Below the pieces are notes generated by a model, which made no database searches, was not told the origin of the DNA, and was given only the letters and a program-made list of their open reading frames with translations. From contig DASWYF010000048.1 in assembly GCA_036405135.1 (NCBI GenBank), forward strand, positions 237,253-301,252: a stretch of DNA of 64,000 bases, read 5' to 3'. Below, one piece after another: positions 36,541 through 45,381 of this stretch. The position numbers and the translations under genes were made by a program. The stretch's first letter is position 1; each line of letters begins with the position of its first letter. Source of the DNA: Verrucomicrobiia bacterium (lineage in GTDB: Bacteria > Verrucomicrobiota > Verrucomicrobiia > Limisphaerales > JAEYXS01).

Positions 36541-37389
36541 TTTCCATTTGGAATCAAACGCGGGGTCTTCCAGAGCGTTGGCCAAATAAAAATTGTGGAG
36601 CCGGGGGATTTTTTCCACCAAGGCCAACCGGGAAGTTTCGTAGCCGGATTTTTCCAGGTAAAACCCGATGGCCTGATGATAGGGATAGACGTAATTGAGT
36701 TTTTTGAGTGTTGCCAGAAGGGTGTTGATGGAAACTTTGTTTTTGGCAGCCTGATATGTTTCAAGCACCTTGTGAACTCCCCCTGCGTAAGCCGGTCGCA
36801 CAGCGATGTCTATGAGTGTCCGTTCCAATTTTGTTCCATCAACCTCTTCGCCGGCGGGGCCTACCAAGGTTCCGACTTCCAACCTTTGCGTGTTCTTTCC
36901 GCTTAAAACGGCGATCCGGATGTCTTCATACCCGTAAATCAAGCGGGTGAATCGCTGAGGCGCAGCGAAAGCGCGTTTCAAAGATTCATCGGTTAAGTTC
37001 CCTTGAGGTTGGGGCTTGGGGCTTTGCTCAATGTTAACAAAAATCATTTTCGGCACTTGCTCGGTAAGTGCATGCAGGAAAACCGCCGTCCCATGGGTTA
37101 GGTAAGCATTCTTCCCTAATGACAATGCTATTTGGTAAGGTGTCGCTGAACGCCAGACATACCTCGTTTCATCCGCGTAATCTTCCGCTTTCAGAATTAC
37201 TTTGCGGAGATGGCTTTTTTCACTCAAGAAATCTATGAATGCTTGGACATTGGTGGCTTGCGTAAGACGCCAACCCTCTCTTCCGGCAGCCAGAAAACCA
37301 GCCAAGTCTTTACGCGTGAAAACGTGCCTCTTTTGCTGATCAAGCAACTTGACGATATCAGACTTGGCTATTTGTATACGGGTTGCCAT
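36514..37389 (-). CDS. AbiEi-family type IV antitoxin/transcriptional regulator
   Basis: From ATG 37389 the protein has 291 residues. The N-terminus (IVKLLDQQKRHVFTRKDLAG) is the winged-helix DNA-binding domain, and the following TRYVWRSATPYQIALSLGKN and TRLIYGYEDIRIAVLSGKN regions match the AbiEi C-terminal antitoxin domain. The gene is intact and convergent with abiEii, overlapping its 3' end by 27 bases, which differs from the usual co-directional operon in which antitoxin precedes toxin. In studied AbiE systems AbiEi represses its own promoter through inverted repeats; three palindromes lie immediately upstream here. Confidence 0.85.
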   Translation of the reverse strand: MATRIQIAKSDIVKLLDQQKRHVFTRKDLAGFLAAGREGWRLTQATNVQAFIDFLSEKSHLRKVILKAEDYADETRYVWRSATPYQIALSLGKNAYLTHGTAVFLHALTEQVPKMIFVNIEQSPKPQPQGNLTDESLKRAFAAPQRFTRLIYGYEDIRIAVLSGKNTQRLEVGTLVGPAGEEVDGTKLERTLIDIAVRPAYAGGVHKVLETYQAAKNKVSINTLLATLKKLNYVYPYHQAIGFYLEKSGYETSRLALVEKIPRLHNFYLANALEDPAFDSKWKLFYPRSGF

Positions 37390-37419
37390 GCTGTTAGAGG
37401 TATATATACCCCTAACAGC
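37390..37419. promoter_or_regulatory. Palindrome 1 upstream of abiEi (operator candidate)
   Basis: A 30-bp palindrome with arms GCTGTTAGAGGTATA and TATACCCCTAACAGC, matching in 14 of 15 pairs, lies directly against the abiEi start codon. The core GGTATATATACC is shared with palindrome 3. The lack of a loop favours binding of a protein dimer over an RNA hairpin. Confidence 0.65.
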
Positions 37420-37488
37420 GTGTATTAGCAACCCCCGATTACGCCAGGAAAAGCACCCTCAGGTCAGAAAAACCACGAAATTGATTGG

Positions 37489-37516
37489 TGATAGAAGGGA
37501 TATATCCCTTCTATCA
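37489..37516. promoter_or_regulatory. Palindrome 2 upstream of abiEi (operator candidate)
   Basis: TGATAGAAGGGATA pairs perfectly with TATCCCTTCTATCA (14 of 14 pairs). Its centre is 98 bp from palindrome 1. Flanking bases differ from palindrome 1 but the GGxATATAxCC core is similar. Confidence 0.65.
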
Positions 37517-37582
37517 TATACACATTCCAAGCGCAAGTAGTATTTCATGATGAATTCCCGCCTTCATAGCTTCTTAAATGGC

Positions 37583-37608
37583 GTATGTAGGTATATATAC
37601 CTACATAC
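37583..37608. promoter_or_regulatory. Palindrome 3 upstream of abiEi (operator candidate)
   Basis: GTATGTAGGTATA pairs perfectly with TATACCTACATAC (13 of 13 pairs). It shares the core GGTATATATACC with palindrome 1 and is centred 93 bp from palindrome 2. No gene on the other side is close, so it may belong to the same regulatory block or to an unseen short transcript. Confidence 0.6.
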
Positions 37609-37639
37609 ATTTTAGAAAAGCTACCTCCAAATTCATAAC

Positions 37640-38170
37640 AGATTCCAAAGAAATCCCCCTCTCGGCTGGCCAAGTGCCACGTCGGCCCCAGCTTTGCTGC
37701 GGGTTGAGACAACCCAGGCTCCTCCGCTGTCAAAACGGGAAGCGAGTTCAGCCGCCCCGCTGGGGCGGGACGAAGTTATGGATGGTTATCCACGGGTTCC
37801 CGTTGGTCACCCGTGGCTACCTTCAGACGCCCCTCTGGGGCTGGGAGGCAGAGGTAGTCTCACATCGAAAAAGTTATCGGCGGGGTATGGGCTGGTTCGG
37901 TGAGGGGATCTGGGTTTGAGGTGAAATCGGTAGAATTCCTCGGCATATGTACACAAGTGTCGAGGCGGGCATGGGAGGGAAAAGCGGTGGGAGCGAGGTA
38001 GAGCCCCGGTTGCCATCAGGAAGGCGGCGGTGCCCCGACCTATCGGCACGGGGTTCAGGGCCTTAGTTTGGGCGTTGCGGCAACAACGCCCCGGAGTGGG
38101 GTTCAGGACCCCGACAGGGAATCGGGCGAGCCGGGTCGCCCTACCTACCTGCTCGGGTCGGTGCGAATTT
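37640..38170. repeat. REP-like palindrome-rich intergenic region
   Basis: No convincing gene is present from 37390 to 38481. This stretch has several GC-rich hairpins, for example CCACGGGT (37790-37797) with ACCCGTGG (37809-37816), and GGGCGTTG (38070-38077) with CAACGCCC (38084-38091), plus GGGGTTCAGGACCCC. Short open frames here overlap hairpins and are not supported as genes. Confidence 0.5.
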
Positions 38171-38265
38171 TTTTGGGGGGGATTTGCAGGATTTTAGGGT
38201 AAAATCAACCATAACTCGCTCCATTTCAGATAGTTACGTTCATCGGGAATATTTGCCAAACAAAG

Positions 38266-38295
38266 TTCACATGGACAGCCAATGTCCTACCCCCT
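38266..38295. repeat. 30-nt identical repeat, copy 1
   Basis: The block starting TTCACATGGACAGCCAATGT and ending CCTACCCCCT is identical, in inverted orientation, to 63458-63487. GGACA and TGTCC form a five-base stem around GCCAA. It lies 187 bases upstream of pgk. Confidence 0.75.
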
Positions 38296-38481
38296 CCTTT
38301 AAGGTATGAATTATGAAGGATGAGGTAGGAATGAGGGACTGGGGAAACATCGAACATCGAGTGGGGTGGTTTGAGCCTCCTCACATCGGCTGCTACGATT
38401 GGAGGAAATCGGGCTTTGACTGCGAAAAGGCTTTCGTTATGCTCCCCGACCTATTTTGTTACGGTCAATTTAAGTGATTTT

Positions 38482-39738
38482 ATGGCTAAACTGACGGTCA
38501 ATGATCTCGATGTGCGCGGCAAACGTGTGTTTGTCCGGGTGGATTACAACGTTCCCATGGAAGATAAAGATGGCCAGATGGTCATCAATGACATCACGCG
38601 CATCAAGGAAACGCTGCCTACTCTCGACCTCTTGGTGAAGGGTGGCGCGAAGGTCATTCTGGCCGCGCACTTGGGCCGTCCTAAGGGTCAGCGCGAGCCG
38701 TCCATGTCCCTCCGCCCTGTCGCTGTGAAGCTGGCGGACATGCTTGGTCGTCCGGTCGCGTTTGTGGATGATTGCATCGGTGACAAGGTCGCCAAGACCG
38801 TCGGCGCCATGCAGGAAGGGGACATCCTCCTCCTCGAAAACGTCCGTTACTACAATGAAGAGGAAGCCAATGACGCCGCTTTCGCCGAGAAATTGGCCGC
38901 GAATGCCGATGTTTACGTGAATGACGCCTTCGGTGCCGCGCATCGCGCGCATGCGTCCACGGCGGGCATCGCCTCCGTCATCGCGAAGCGCGGTGGCAAA
39001 TGCGCCGCGGGTCTCCTCATGGAGCGCGAGCTGAAGTTCCTCGGTGACGAGCTCGAAGCTCCGGCCCGTCCGTTCGTGGTGATCCTCGGTGGTGCGAAGG
39101 TTTCCGATAAGATCAAGGTCATCGATCGTTTGCTCGAGAAGGCGGACACGATCTTGATCGGTGGCGCGATGGCTTACACGTTCAAACTCGCGATGGGTTA
39201 TCAGACGGGCAAATCCCTTGTGGAAAAAGACGCGACGACGGTGGCCGTCCGCGCGCTCGCAAAGGCCGCTGATCGCGGTGTGAAGTTCCTCTTGCCCACG
39301 GATAACATCATCGCGACGCCCACGGATACGGGTAAATTGAACAAGAAGGGCAAGCCCGTGTTCGAGTTCGTGAATCCGCAGGTGAACACCGCCGCGGACA
39401 TCCCAGCGAATGAAGAAGGTTTTGATATCGGTCCCGCCACCGCCGCGCGTTATGCGGAAGTGGTGAAGGGCGCGAAAACGGTGCTCTGGAACGGGCCGAT
39501 GGGCATGTTCGAGGACAAGCGTTTCGCGGAAGGCACGAACGCCGTCGCTCTCGCCGTGGTGGAAACCACACAGAAGAACGGTGCGAAGACGATCATCGGC
39601 GGTGGCGACAGCGTGAAGGCGCTGAACAAGGCCGGTCTCGGTGACAAGGTCACCTTCATGAGCACCGGTGGCGGCGCGAGCCTCGAATTCCTCGAAGGCA
39701 CGGAACTGCCCGGTGTGGCCGCTCTTTCGAACAAGTAA
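38482..39738 (+). CDS. pgk: Phosphoglycerate kinase
   Basis: From ATG 38482 the enzyme has 418 residues. RVFVRVDYNVPMEDKDGQM is the PGK family signature, HLGRPKGQREPSMSLRPVA binds phosphoglycerate, and LWNGPMGMFE plus GGGDSVKALNKAG and FMSTGGGASLEFLEG are the nucleotide-binding and hinge motifs. It makes ATP from 1,3-bisphosphoglycerate in glycolysis. Longer in-frame starts (38371) add residues unlike any PGK. It is followed by tpiA and secG, a conserved neighbourhood. Confidence 0.98.
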   Translation: MAKLTVNDLDVRGKRVFVRVDYNVPMEDKDGQMVINDITRIKETLPTLDLLVKGGAKVILAAHLGRPKGQREPSMSLRPVAVKLADMLGRPVAFVDDCIGDKVAKTVGAMQEGDILLLENVRYYNEEEANDAAFAEKLAANADVYVNDAFGAAHRAHASTAGIASVIAKRGGKCAAGLLMERELKFLGDELEAPARPFVVILGGAKVSDKIKVIDRLLEKADTILIGGAMAYTFKLAMGYQTGKSLVEKDATTVAVRALAKAADRGVKFLLPTDNIIATPTDTGKLNKKGKPVFEFVNPQVNTAADIPANEEGFDIGPATAARYAEVVKGAKTVLWNGPMGMFEDKRFAEGTNAVALAVVETTQKNGAKTIIGGGDSVKALNKAGLGDKVTFMSTGGGASLEFLEGTELPGVAALSNK

Positions 39739-39763
39739 TCACAATTTCTAACGAGACACGCAC

Positions 39764-40528
39764 ATGGACAAAGAACGCAGACTGATCATCGCGGGCAACT
39801 GGAAGATGAACAAGACGGTCGCCGAGGCGCTGGACCTGGTCCAGGGCTTGAAGCGCGACCTGGCCGGAGTGAAGGAAGTGGACGTCGTCGTCTGCCCGCC
39901 GTTCACCGCCTTGAGCGAGGTCTCGAAGGTCATCGTGGATGGCAATCTCCGCCTGGGCGCTCAGAACATGAGCGAGCACAACGGCGGCGCTTACACCGGT
40001 GAGATCGCCGCAGGCATGTTGAAGGAATTCTCCGTGCGCTACGTGATCCTCGGCCATAGCGAACGCCGGATGTACCAGAAGGAATCGAACGAATTGATCG
40101 CCAAGAAGGCGCTGGCCGCACTGGCGGCGTCCATCAAGCCGATCATCTGCGTGGGCGAACTCCTCGCGGAACGTGAAGCGAACCAGACGGAACATGTGGT
40201 GAGCAACCAATTGCGTGGCAGCTTGGAGGGCATCTCCAAGGCGCTGATGGAAGAAGTGATCATCGCGTATGAGCCCGTCTGGGCGATCGGCACCGGCAAG
40301 ACTGCCACGGCCGAGCAGGCGCAGGAAGTGCACGCGTTCATCCGCAAGGAAATCGCGGGCCTCTATGACGAAGGCGTGGCGAAGAAGGTGCGGATACAGT
40401 ATGGTGGTAGTGTGAAACCGAACAACGTCCGAGAGATCCTTGGCAAGCCCGATGTGGACGGCGCCCTCGTGGGCGGCGCATCGTTGGAGTTGCGCGGATT
40501 CACGGAACTGGTAAAAAACTCGATTTAA
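39764..40528 (+). CDS. tpiA: Triosephosphate isomerase
   Basis: The 254-residue enzyme interconverts dihydroxyacetone phosphate and glyceraldehyde 3-phosphate. NWKMNK (Lys), ILGHSERR (His) and AYEPVWAIGTG (Glu) are the three catalytic motifs, and QYGGSVKPNN plus DGALVGGASL close the phosphate site. It starts 25 bases after pgk. Length and motifs are normal. Confidence 0.98.
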   Translation: MDKERRLIIAGNWKMNKTVAEALDLVQGLKRDLAGVKEVDVVVCPPFTALSEVSKVIVDGNLRLGAQNMSEHNGGAYTGEIAAGMLKEFSVRYVILGHSERRMYQKESNELIAKKALAALAASIKPIICVGELLAEREANQTEHVVSNQLRGSLEGISKALMEEVIIAYEPVWAIGTGKTATAEQAQEVHAFIRKEIAGLYDEGVAKKVRIQYGGSVKPNNVREILGKPDVDGALVGGASLELRGFTELVKNSI

Positions 40529-40561
40529 GTCAGCTCGTAGTAGCAGAAAGATTAAAAGATT

Positions 40562-41074
40562 ATGGCTATAGTGATCGGATTATTGACGGCAGTGCTGGTT
40601 GTGACCGGCCTGTTCCTTGGTTTGCTGGTGCTCATCCAGTTGCCGAAGAAAGAAGCGGGCGCCGGTGCAGCCTTCGGTGGCGGCATGACGGACGCCGTGA
40701 TGGGTGCGGGCTCTGGCAACGTGCTCACGACCGCGACGCGTTATTCGGTGGGCGTGTTCCTGAGCGCATGTCTGCTGCTCTCCATTCTGAAGACGAACGA
40801 GGCAAATGCGGGCAAGAACAAGTTCGACAAGGAACTGCAACAGGTTTCCGCTACGACGCCTTCAATGGTGACGCCGCCTCCGGCCACGTTGACGAATACG
40901 CTCGCTCCCGCAGCCCCCAAGACGAATGCTGTTCCGGCGAAGCCGACTGAGGCGCCTTCCGCCTTCCCTGGTGCCACGCCGACTGCGCCTGGCGAATCGT
41001 TGTTCCCGGGGGCTACGCCGACAGCGCCCGGAGAGTCCCTGTTCCCAGGTGCTACGCCGACTGCTCCGCAGTAA
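40562..41074 (+). CDS. secG: Preprotein translocase subunit SecG with extended repeat tail
   Basis: Residues 1-75 are a standard SecG: a first membrane helix (GLLTAVLVVTGLFLGLLVLI), the LPKKEAGAGAAFGGG loop and a second helix (YSVGVFLSACLLLSILKT). The rest, about 95 residues, is Thr/Pro/Ala-rich and ends in three copies of a repeat like FPGATPTAPGES, so the protein is 170 residues against about 75-120 usually. The tail is presumably cytoplasmic or periplasmic and unstructured. SecG assists SecYE in protein export. It follows tpiA by 33 bases and is closed by a strong terminator. Confidence 0.9.
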   Translation: MAIVIGLLTAVLVVTGLFLGLLVLIQLPKKEAGAGAAFGGGMTDAVMGAGSGNVLTTATRYSVGVFLSACLLLSILKTNEANAGKNKFDKELQQVSATTPSMVTPPPATLTNTLAPAAPKTNAVPAKPTEAPSAFPGATPTAPGESLFPGATPTAPGESLFPGATPTAPQ

Positions 41075-41091
41075 GCAGCAATTTTCATAGG

Positions 41092-41130
41092 AAAACGCCC
41101 CGAGAGCGATGCTCTCGGGGCGTTTTTTAT
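41092..41130 (+). terminator. Rho-independent terminator after secG
   Basis: CGCCCCGAGAGC (41096-41107) pairs perfectly with GCTCTCGGGGCG (41111-41122) around GAT, followed by TTTTTT. It ends the pgk-tpiA-secG transcript. Confidence 0.95.
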
Positions 41131-41274
41131 TTACAGCGGTTCTACGAATGGACGATGTCGCTGGTGGATAAGATGAGATAATGTGTATTTATAATATATC
41201 AGTGTTGATAAACCTCATCACACAAAGTGCCTAATGAATTTTGAAATCGAAATCAATATAGTCTGTGGTATCGC

Positions 41275-41727
41275 ATGAACAGTTCAAAAGCTATTGGGCT
41301 ATTAGTATTACTGGGGCTTGGTTTGATCGGGTGTGGGAAGAGCGAGGACACTTCGGTGGCTCCTCCTCCTCCGCCTGCGCAACCTGCGGTGGATATGGGT
41401 GCGAGTGCCAGTGTGTCGGCTCCGGCGGCACCTGCGCCTACGGCACCACCGCCCACGGCTCCTACGGCTCCGGCGGTGCCGGACGCGCCGGTGAAATTAG
41501 AGGATGGCGATGGCAAAACCATCCCGCTGATCGATTATCTCAACCTGGCAGTGACCAATTATGAGCGCACCCGCTCCAGCATGACGGAAGGCAACATCTG
41601 GCCGCCGCTCACCTCGCTGGATCAGTTGGTGCAATATAATGTGTTGAGAAAGCTGCCGCCCGCTCCGGAAGGATACAAATTTGTGTTCAATGCCGAGACG
41701 CGGCAGGTGTCCGTGGCTCCGAAATAA
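41275..41727 (+). CDS. Prepilin-module lipoprotein A (GCGKSED family)
   Basis: The 150-residue protein has a lipoprotein signal ([12 protein letters not shown], Cys20) followed by GKSEDTSV, a long Pro/Ala-rich linker and a C-terminal domain ([20 protein letters not shown] then [18 protein letters not shown]). The end is homologous to the lipoprotein at 46388-46843. It lies 23 bases before a prepilin-type gene, in the same direction. A membrane-attached partner of the pilin is an inference. Confidence 0.8.
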   Translation: MNSSKAIGLLVLLGLGLIGCGKSEDTSVAPPPPPAQPAVDMGASASVSAPAAPAPTAPPPTAPTAPAVPDAPVKLEDGDGKTIPLIDYLNLAVTNYERTRSSMTEGNIWPPLTSLDQLVQYNVLRKLPPAPEGYKFVFNAETRQVSVAPK

Positions 41728-41750
41728 TCCCCCTCCACATAAAAACCGAT

Positions 41751-42824
41751 ATGAAGAAACAATCCCTAGGCGTCATCGCCTCCGCTGCACAGGTCGTACG
41801 CAGCGGGTTTACCCTCATCGAGTTGCTGGTGGTGATCGCGATCATCGCGATCCTTGCCGGCATGCTGCTGCCTGCCTTGGCCAAAGCCAAACAGCGAGCG
41901 CTGAGCAACAACTGCGTCACCAATGCCAAGCAACTGGGCATTGCGTTTAGCATGTATTCCAGCGACAACAACCAAAAGATTCCGCTTACGCGACTGGAAC
42001 GCACGGTAGCCGGTCCTGATGGACCCCAATGGTCCTGGGATGATTATCTCATGGGTTATACCGGTGCACCTTACAGCCTGTATGATGGACAGTGTACGTG
42101 GCGCATGGATTGGAACCCCACCAATGCAGGCAATCTGCACCAGCGGACGCCGATGAAAATGAAGTGGTTCCAGTGCCCGGCAGACAAGGTGATCTGCCAG
42201 GACGTCTACGAAAACCCGGTCCCGAACAATGTCTGGTTAAGTGTGCGGCGTTCATACTCCATGCCGCAACACAATGGCGGACGTGACGCTGCGCCTTTCA
42301 ATTTTGATCCGGCGACGGCCAACATCATCCCGAAAGACAACACCTGGCCGCCGAACTCCGCCATGAAGACGGCGGTGGGAATCGTGACCAAGCAGAAGAA
42401 AGCCGGAGACGACTGCAACGGTGGCTGGTTTACTTGGAGGACCAGCACTCCGCCTGGCTCCCCAACTGAGTATGGTGATGATATCGCCGACCGTATGAGC
42501 AAGATGCGCAACCAGTATTCCGTTTCCGAGACCATGGTCACAGATACTTCTGGCACATTGATCATGACGGAGCGCATTGCGGGCCGCAATTACCTGGGTA
42601 ACGCCGGTTGGGCGGAAGTGCATAACTCCAACAACCAGTTCCACACGGGCACGGAGACGACCAAGGACATGCCGGATTCCAAATCGCTGCATGGTCTGGA
42701 TGTTTTCACGTATCTCTATGTGGATGGTCATGCGGAGAACAACAACCGCCGGACGACCTGGGGCAATATCAACACGGATGGTGCCCGCCAGTCCGGTGCG
42801 TGGACGGTTTACGCGAAGGACTAA
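41751..42824 (+). CDS. Prepilin-type H-X10-DG protein
   Basis: The 357-residue protein has a leader ending in [21 protein letters not shown], cut by a prepilin peptidase before the Phe, with mature Glu5. [21 protein letters not shown] continues the N-terminal helix of this large family. The C-terminus contains [18 protein letters not shown]: His, ten residues, Asp-Gly, one more than the usual nine. The conserved WYxCP-like segment is [10 protein letters not shown]. No secretion or pilus genes are nearby. It follows the lipoprotein by 23 bases and ends in a strong terminator. Confidence 0.88.
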   Translation: MKKQSLGVIASAAQVVRSGFTLIELLVVIAIIAILAGMLLPALAKAKQRALSNNCVTNAKQLGIAFSMYSSDNNQKIPLTRLERTVAGPDGPQWSWDDYLMGYTGAPYSLYDGQCTWRMDWNPTNAGNLHQRTPMKMKWFQCPADKVICQDVYENPVPNNVWLSVRRSYSMPQHNGGRDAAPFNFDPATANIIPKDNTWPPNSAMKTAVGIVTKQKKAGDDCNGGWFTWRTSTPPGSPTEYGDDIADRMSKMRNQYSVSETMVTDTSGTLIMTERIAGRNYLGNAGWAEVHNSNNQFHTGTETTKDMPDSKSLHGLDVFTYLYVDGHAENNNRRTTWGNINTDGARQSGAWTVYAKD

Positions 42825-42841
42825 AAGCTGTTTTGCACAGG

Positions 42842-42875
42842 AAGGCAGGCAAGTCATTTGCCTGCCTTTTTTGTT
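42842..42875 (+). terminator. Rho-independent terminator after the prepilin gene
   Basis: AAGGCAGGCAA (42842-42852) pairs with TTGCCTGCCTT (42858-42868) around a short loop and is followed by TTTTG and TTTT. It lies 18 bases after the prepilin stop. Confidence 0.92.
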
Positions 42876-42986
42876 TTAGCGGAAGATGGCCTAAAAGTCC
42901 TTGCTGGACATCAGTAACTCTTTGCTTGAGGCGGGGAGTTTCATATCATCCGGCCCACTGACCCCTTTGCCGATAATGCGTGTATC

Positions 42987-44654
42987 ATGCGCCCATTGAA
43001 AAAGAACGCGGAAGCTGCGCCCTCGCTGCCCTGGCCGATGTTGCTGGTGGTGGGCGGTGTCTGTCTGGTCTTGGGACTTTTGCTGGGGAGGAGCCCTGCC
43101 GCCGATAGGAGTGGCAAGGCGCCATCGCCGATCGTGGGCAAACAGGAGGTTTCCATTTCTGCTGATCGTCCGCCGGTGACAACGGCAGATGAGCTGGCCT
43201 TGGGGGAGAAACTTTCGCAGCAGGTTTGTGCGGCCTGTCATCTACGGCCCGAGCCGGAGGTGCTGGACCGCATCACTTGGGCGATGGAGGTGTTGCCGAG
43301 CATGGCGGATTGGTTGGGAATGAATCCGGGGGGGACGAATGCTTTGGACCTTGATCCGCGGGTGAGGGAGGCAAACATCCTACCCTCGAGTCCCGCGATG
43401 AGCGTGGAGGAGTGGCGGGCGATCTGCACTTATTATCTGGCGAATGCGCCGGTGGGGACGGCGGCGGCGACGAACCGGCCGCAGATCGAGATCGGGTTGA
43501 AACATTTCCAGGTGCAGCCTTCGCCGGAGCGAGTGGGTGCGGCGGCGACGTTGGTGAAGATCGATCCGCTGGCGCATAAGATCTATTACGGTGAGAGCGG
43601 CAGCAATACGTTGATGGTATTGAGCGGCCAAGGGAAGCGTGAGTTTGCGGTGAATTTTAGCAGTCCGCCGGTGGACTTGCAGTTTGCGGGAGAGGATCTG
43701 CTGGTGACGTTGATGGGGAGTTATGTGCCATCCGATCTGCTGGAGGCCAAGGTGATCAAAGTGGGAAATCCGGAGCGTGGTGGAGGCGCGTTGAAGGAGG
43801 TTTTGACGGGTTTGCCAAGGTCGGCGGCGACGTTGCTGGCGGACATCAACAAGGATGGACGCCAGGACCTGGTGCATTGCGGGTATGGAAACATCTTGGG
43901 GCGGCTGGCTTGGTATGAGGGGAAGGCGGACGGGACTTATGTGGAGCATCCGATCATCGAGCGGCCAGGGGCGGGTTCGGCCCGGATACATGATTTCAAT
44001 GGGGATGGATGGCCTGACATCGCAGTGAGCATGGCGCAAGCGCGCGAGGGGATCTACGTGTGTGTGAATGACAAGAAGGGCGGTTTCGATATCCAGCCGG
44101 TGGCGGAGTATCATCCGGCGTGGGGGCTCTCGACGATCGAGCTGGCGGACATGGACGGGGATGGGCAGATGGACATCCTGGCGTGCAACGGGGACAATGG
44201 GGATTACACGGGGCACTTGCCGCCGATGCGGCCTTATCACGGTTTCCGGATCTACAAGAACTTGGGCAAGGGGAAGTTCACGGAGGCTTTTTTCCTTTCC
44301 ATCAATGGCTGCTACAAGGCGATGGCGGCGGACTTTGATCTGGATGGAGATCAAGACTTGGCGATCATCTCCTTTTATCCCGATTACCGGCGTTCGCCGA
44401 GGGAGAGTTTTCTGTATCTGGAGAATGTGAAGGGGCAGTTCCGGGCGTTCTCGTTTGAGGCGGCTTTTTCGGGTCGCTGGATCACGATGGATGTGGGTGA
44501 TGTGGATGGCGATGGTGCGCCGGACATCGTGCTGGGGGCGCATAATGCGGGGCCGACGTTTGTGCCGGGAACACTGAGGTTGAAGTGGGATGAGGTGGGG
44601 CCGTCTTTGGTGGTATTGCGGAACACGATCAAGAAGGGGAGTGGGAAATTTTAA
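42987..44654 (+). CDS. Membrane-anchored cytochrome c/FG-GAP (VCBS) repeat protein
   Basis: The 555-residue protein has an N-terminal membrane anchor (MLLVVGGVCLVLGLLLG), then a c-type heme site CAACH (residues 81-85) in QQVCAACHLRPEPEVLDRIT, and from about 230 to 540 several FG-GAP/EF-hand-like repeats (DINKDGRQDLVHCGY, DFNGDGWPDIAVSM, DMDGDGQMDILACNGD, DVDGDGAPDIVLGAH) forming a propeller with calcium sites. The heme motif suggests electron transfer on the outer face of the membrane. Fusions of this type are seen in Planctomycetota and Verrucomicrobiota, but the function is unknown. Confidence 0.85.
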   Translation: MRPLKKNAEAAPSLPWPMLLVVGGVCLVLGLLLGRSPAADRSGKAPSPIVGKQEVSISADRPPVTTADELALGEKLSQQVCAACHLRPEPEVLDRITWAMEVLPSMADWLGMNPGGTNALDLDPRVREANILPSSPAMSVEEWRAICTYYLANAPVGTAAATNRPQIEIGLKHFQVQPSPERVGAAATLVKIDPLAHKIYYGESGSNTLMVLSGQGKREFAVNFSSPPVDLQFAGEDLLVTLMGSYVPSDLLEAKVIKVGNPERGGGALKEVLTGLPRSAATLLADINKDGRQDLVHCGYGNILGRLAWYEGKADGTYVEHPIIERPGAGSARIHDFNGDGWPDIAVSMAQAREGIYVCVNDKKGGFDIQPVAEYHPAWGLSTIELADMDGDGQMDILACNGDNGDYTGHLPPMRPYHGFRIYKNLGKGKFTEAFFLSINGCYKAMAADFDLDGDQDLAIISFYPDYRRSPRESFLYLENVKGQFRAFSFEAAFSGRWITMDVGDVDGDGAPDIVLGAHNAGPTFVPGTLRLKWDEVGPSLVVLRNTIKKGSGKF

Positions 44655-45381
44655 GTTTTAAGTTTTGAGTTTTGAATTGGGGGCGGGAAGTTTCTTGTTT
44701 CTGATTTTGGGCTTCGGGTTCGGGTCATCACGGAAGAGTCACAGAGGGGAGAGTTTGAAGTTTTCAGCGGGAAAATGTTCCCTGTACTTGGATTGGCAAG
44801 GGGGAGGAGTGTGATTTCAAACGGGTGAGGGAAAGGTAGAGAGCTACGACGGACGTCTCGGACTGTCGGCTGGAAGCCGGCAGCACGGGGGTTAGAGCTA
44901 CGGCGAACCACCCCGCACATCACCCGTTTAAAATCACACCCAGGGGGAGTTGTGCGAGTAGGGCGCATCCGGGCACTGCCCCCGCAAAGACCGAAGAAGG
45001 GCGGAGAAAAGACGGGCACCCCTCACCCCGGCCCTCTCCCCTCCAAGGGGAGAGGGAGATGGGGCGTTACCTTGCTTTCCTCAGCCGCTGGCATTTCGGA
45101 GCTGTGTCAGGATGCGCTGGAACCGCTCTAAAGGTTTAAATTAAATTGACTTATTCATTTTATTGAATAGAAAAGCTGTTCGCATCACCCAAATTGCCTA
45201 GTAGACCTAGATGTTTGAGCCAGTAAAATGAAAGTCTTGGTTTTTGATAAAAAAGTGTAACCGAGGGCGGCAAGCGACCGTCTTTGACGGGAAGCACTGT
45301 TGTTTTGGTGATAAGTTCTGAATTTGTTATTTCGGAAAAATATAAGTAAAGCTGATTAAAATTGTTGATAATTCGAGTGTT
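44655..45381. other. Repeat-rich intergenic region without genes
   Basis: No convincing gene is present in these 727 bases. It contains TTTTAAGTTTTGAGTTTTGA-type low-complexity DNA (44653 onward), a copy of the 33-nt hairpin repeat at 44858-44890, and a perfect hairpin CCCTCTCCCC (45032-45041) with GGGGAGAGGG (45047-45056), plus an element-end-like AACCGCTCTA at 45120-45129. The AT-rich stretch 45130-45380 probably carries the promoter of the following prepilin gene, but I cannot fix its boxes. Confidence 0.55.

Noticed and set aside
37390..37608. The three palindromes as transcription terminators
   Set aside because: They have no loop, an AT-rich centre rather than a GC stem with a T-run, and precede rather than follow the gene. 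Protein-binding sites fit better.
37578..37919. Possible 113-residue protein downstream of the palindromes
   Set aside because: It starts inside palindrome 3 and runs through GC-rich hairpins; the translation is low-complexity.
41165..41195. Promoter with TATAAT at 41190-41195 before lipoprotein A
   Set aside because: The -10-like hexamer is good, but the best -35 candidate (TGGATA) is weak and the spacing is about 19 bases in an AT-rich context, so it is not reported as a feature.
43380..44543. Open frame of 387 codons antisense to the cytochrome c/FG-GAP gene
   Set aside because: The sense frame has the heme and FG-GAP motifs; the antisense translation is composed mainly of Arg, His, Pro and Leu.
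44651..45019. Possible 122-residue protein on the minus strand
   Set aside because: It lies in repeat-rich intergenic DNA containing hairpin repeats, has no domain and no ribosome binding site.
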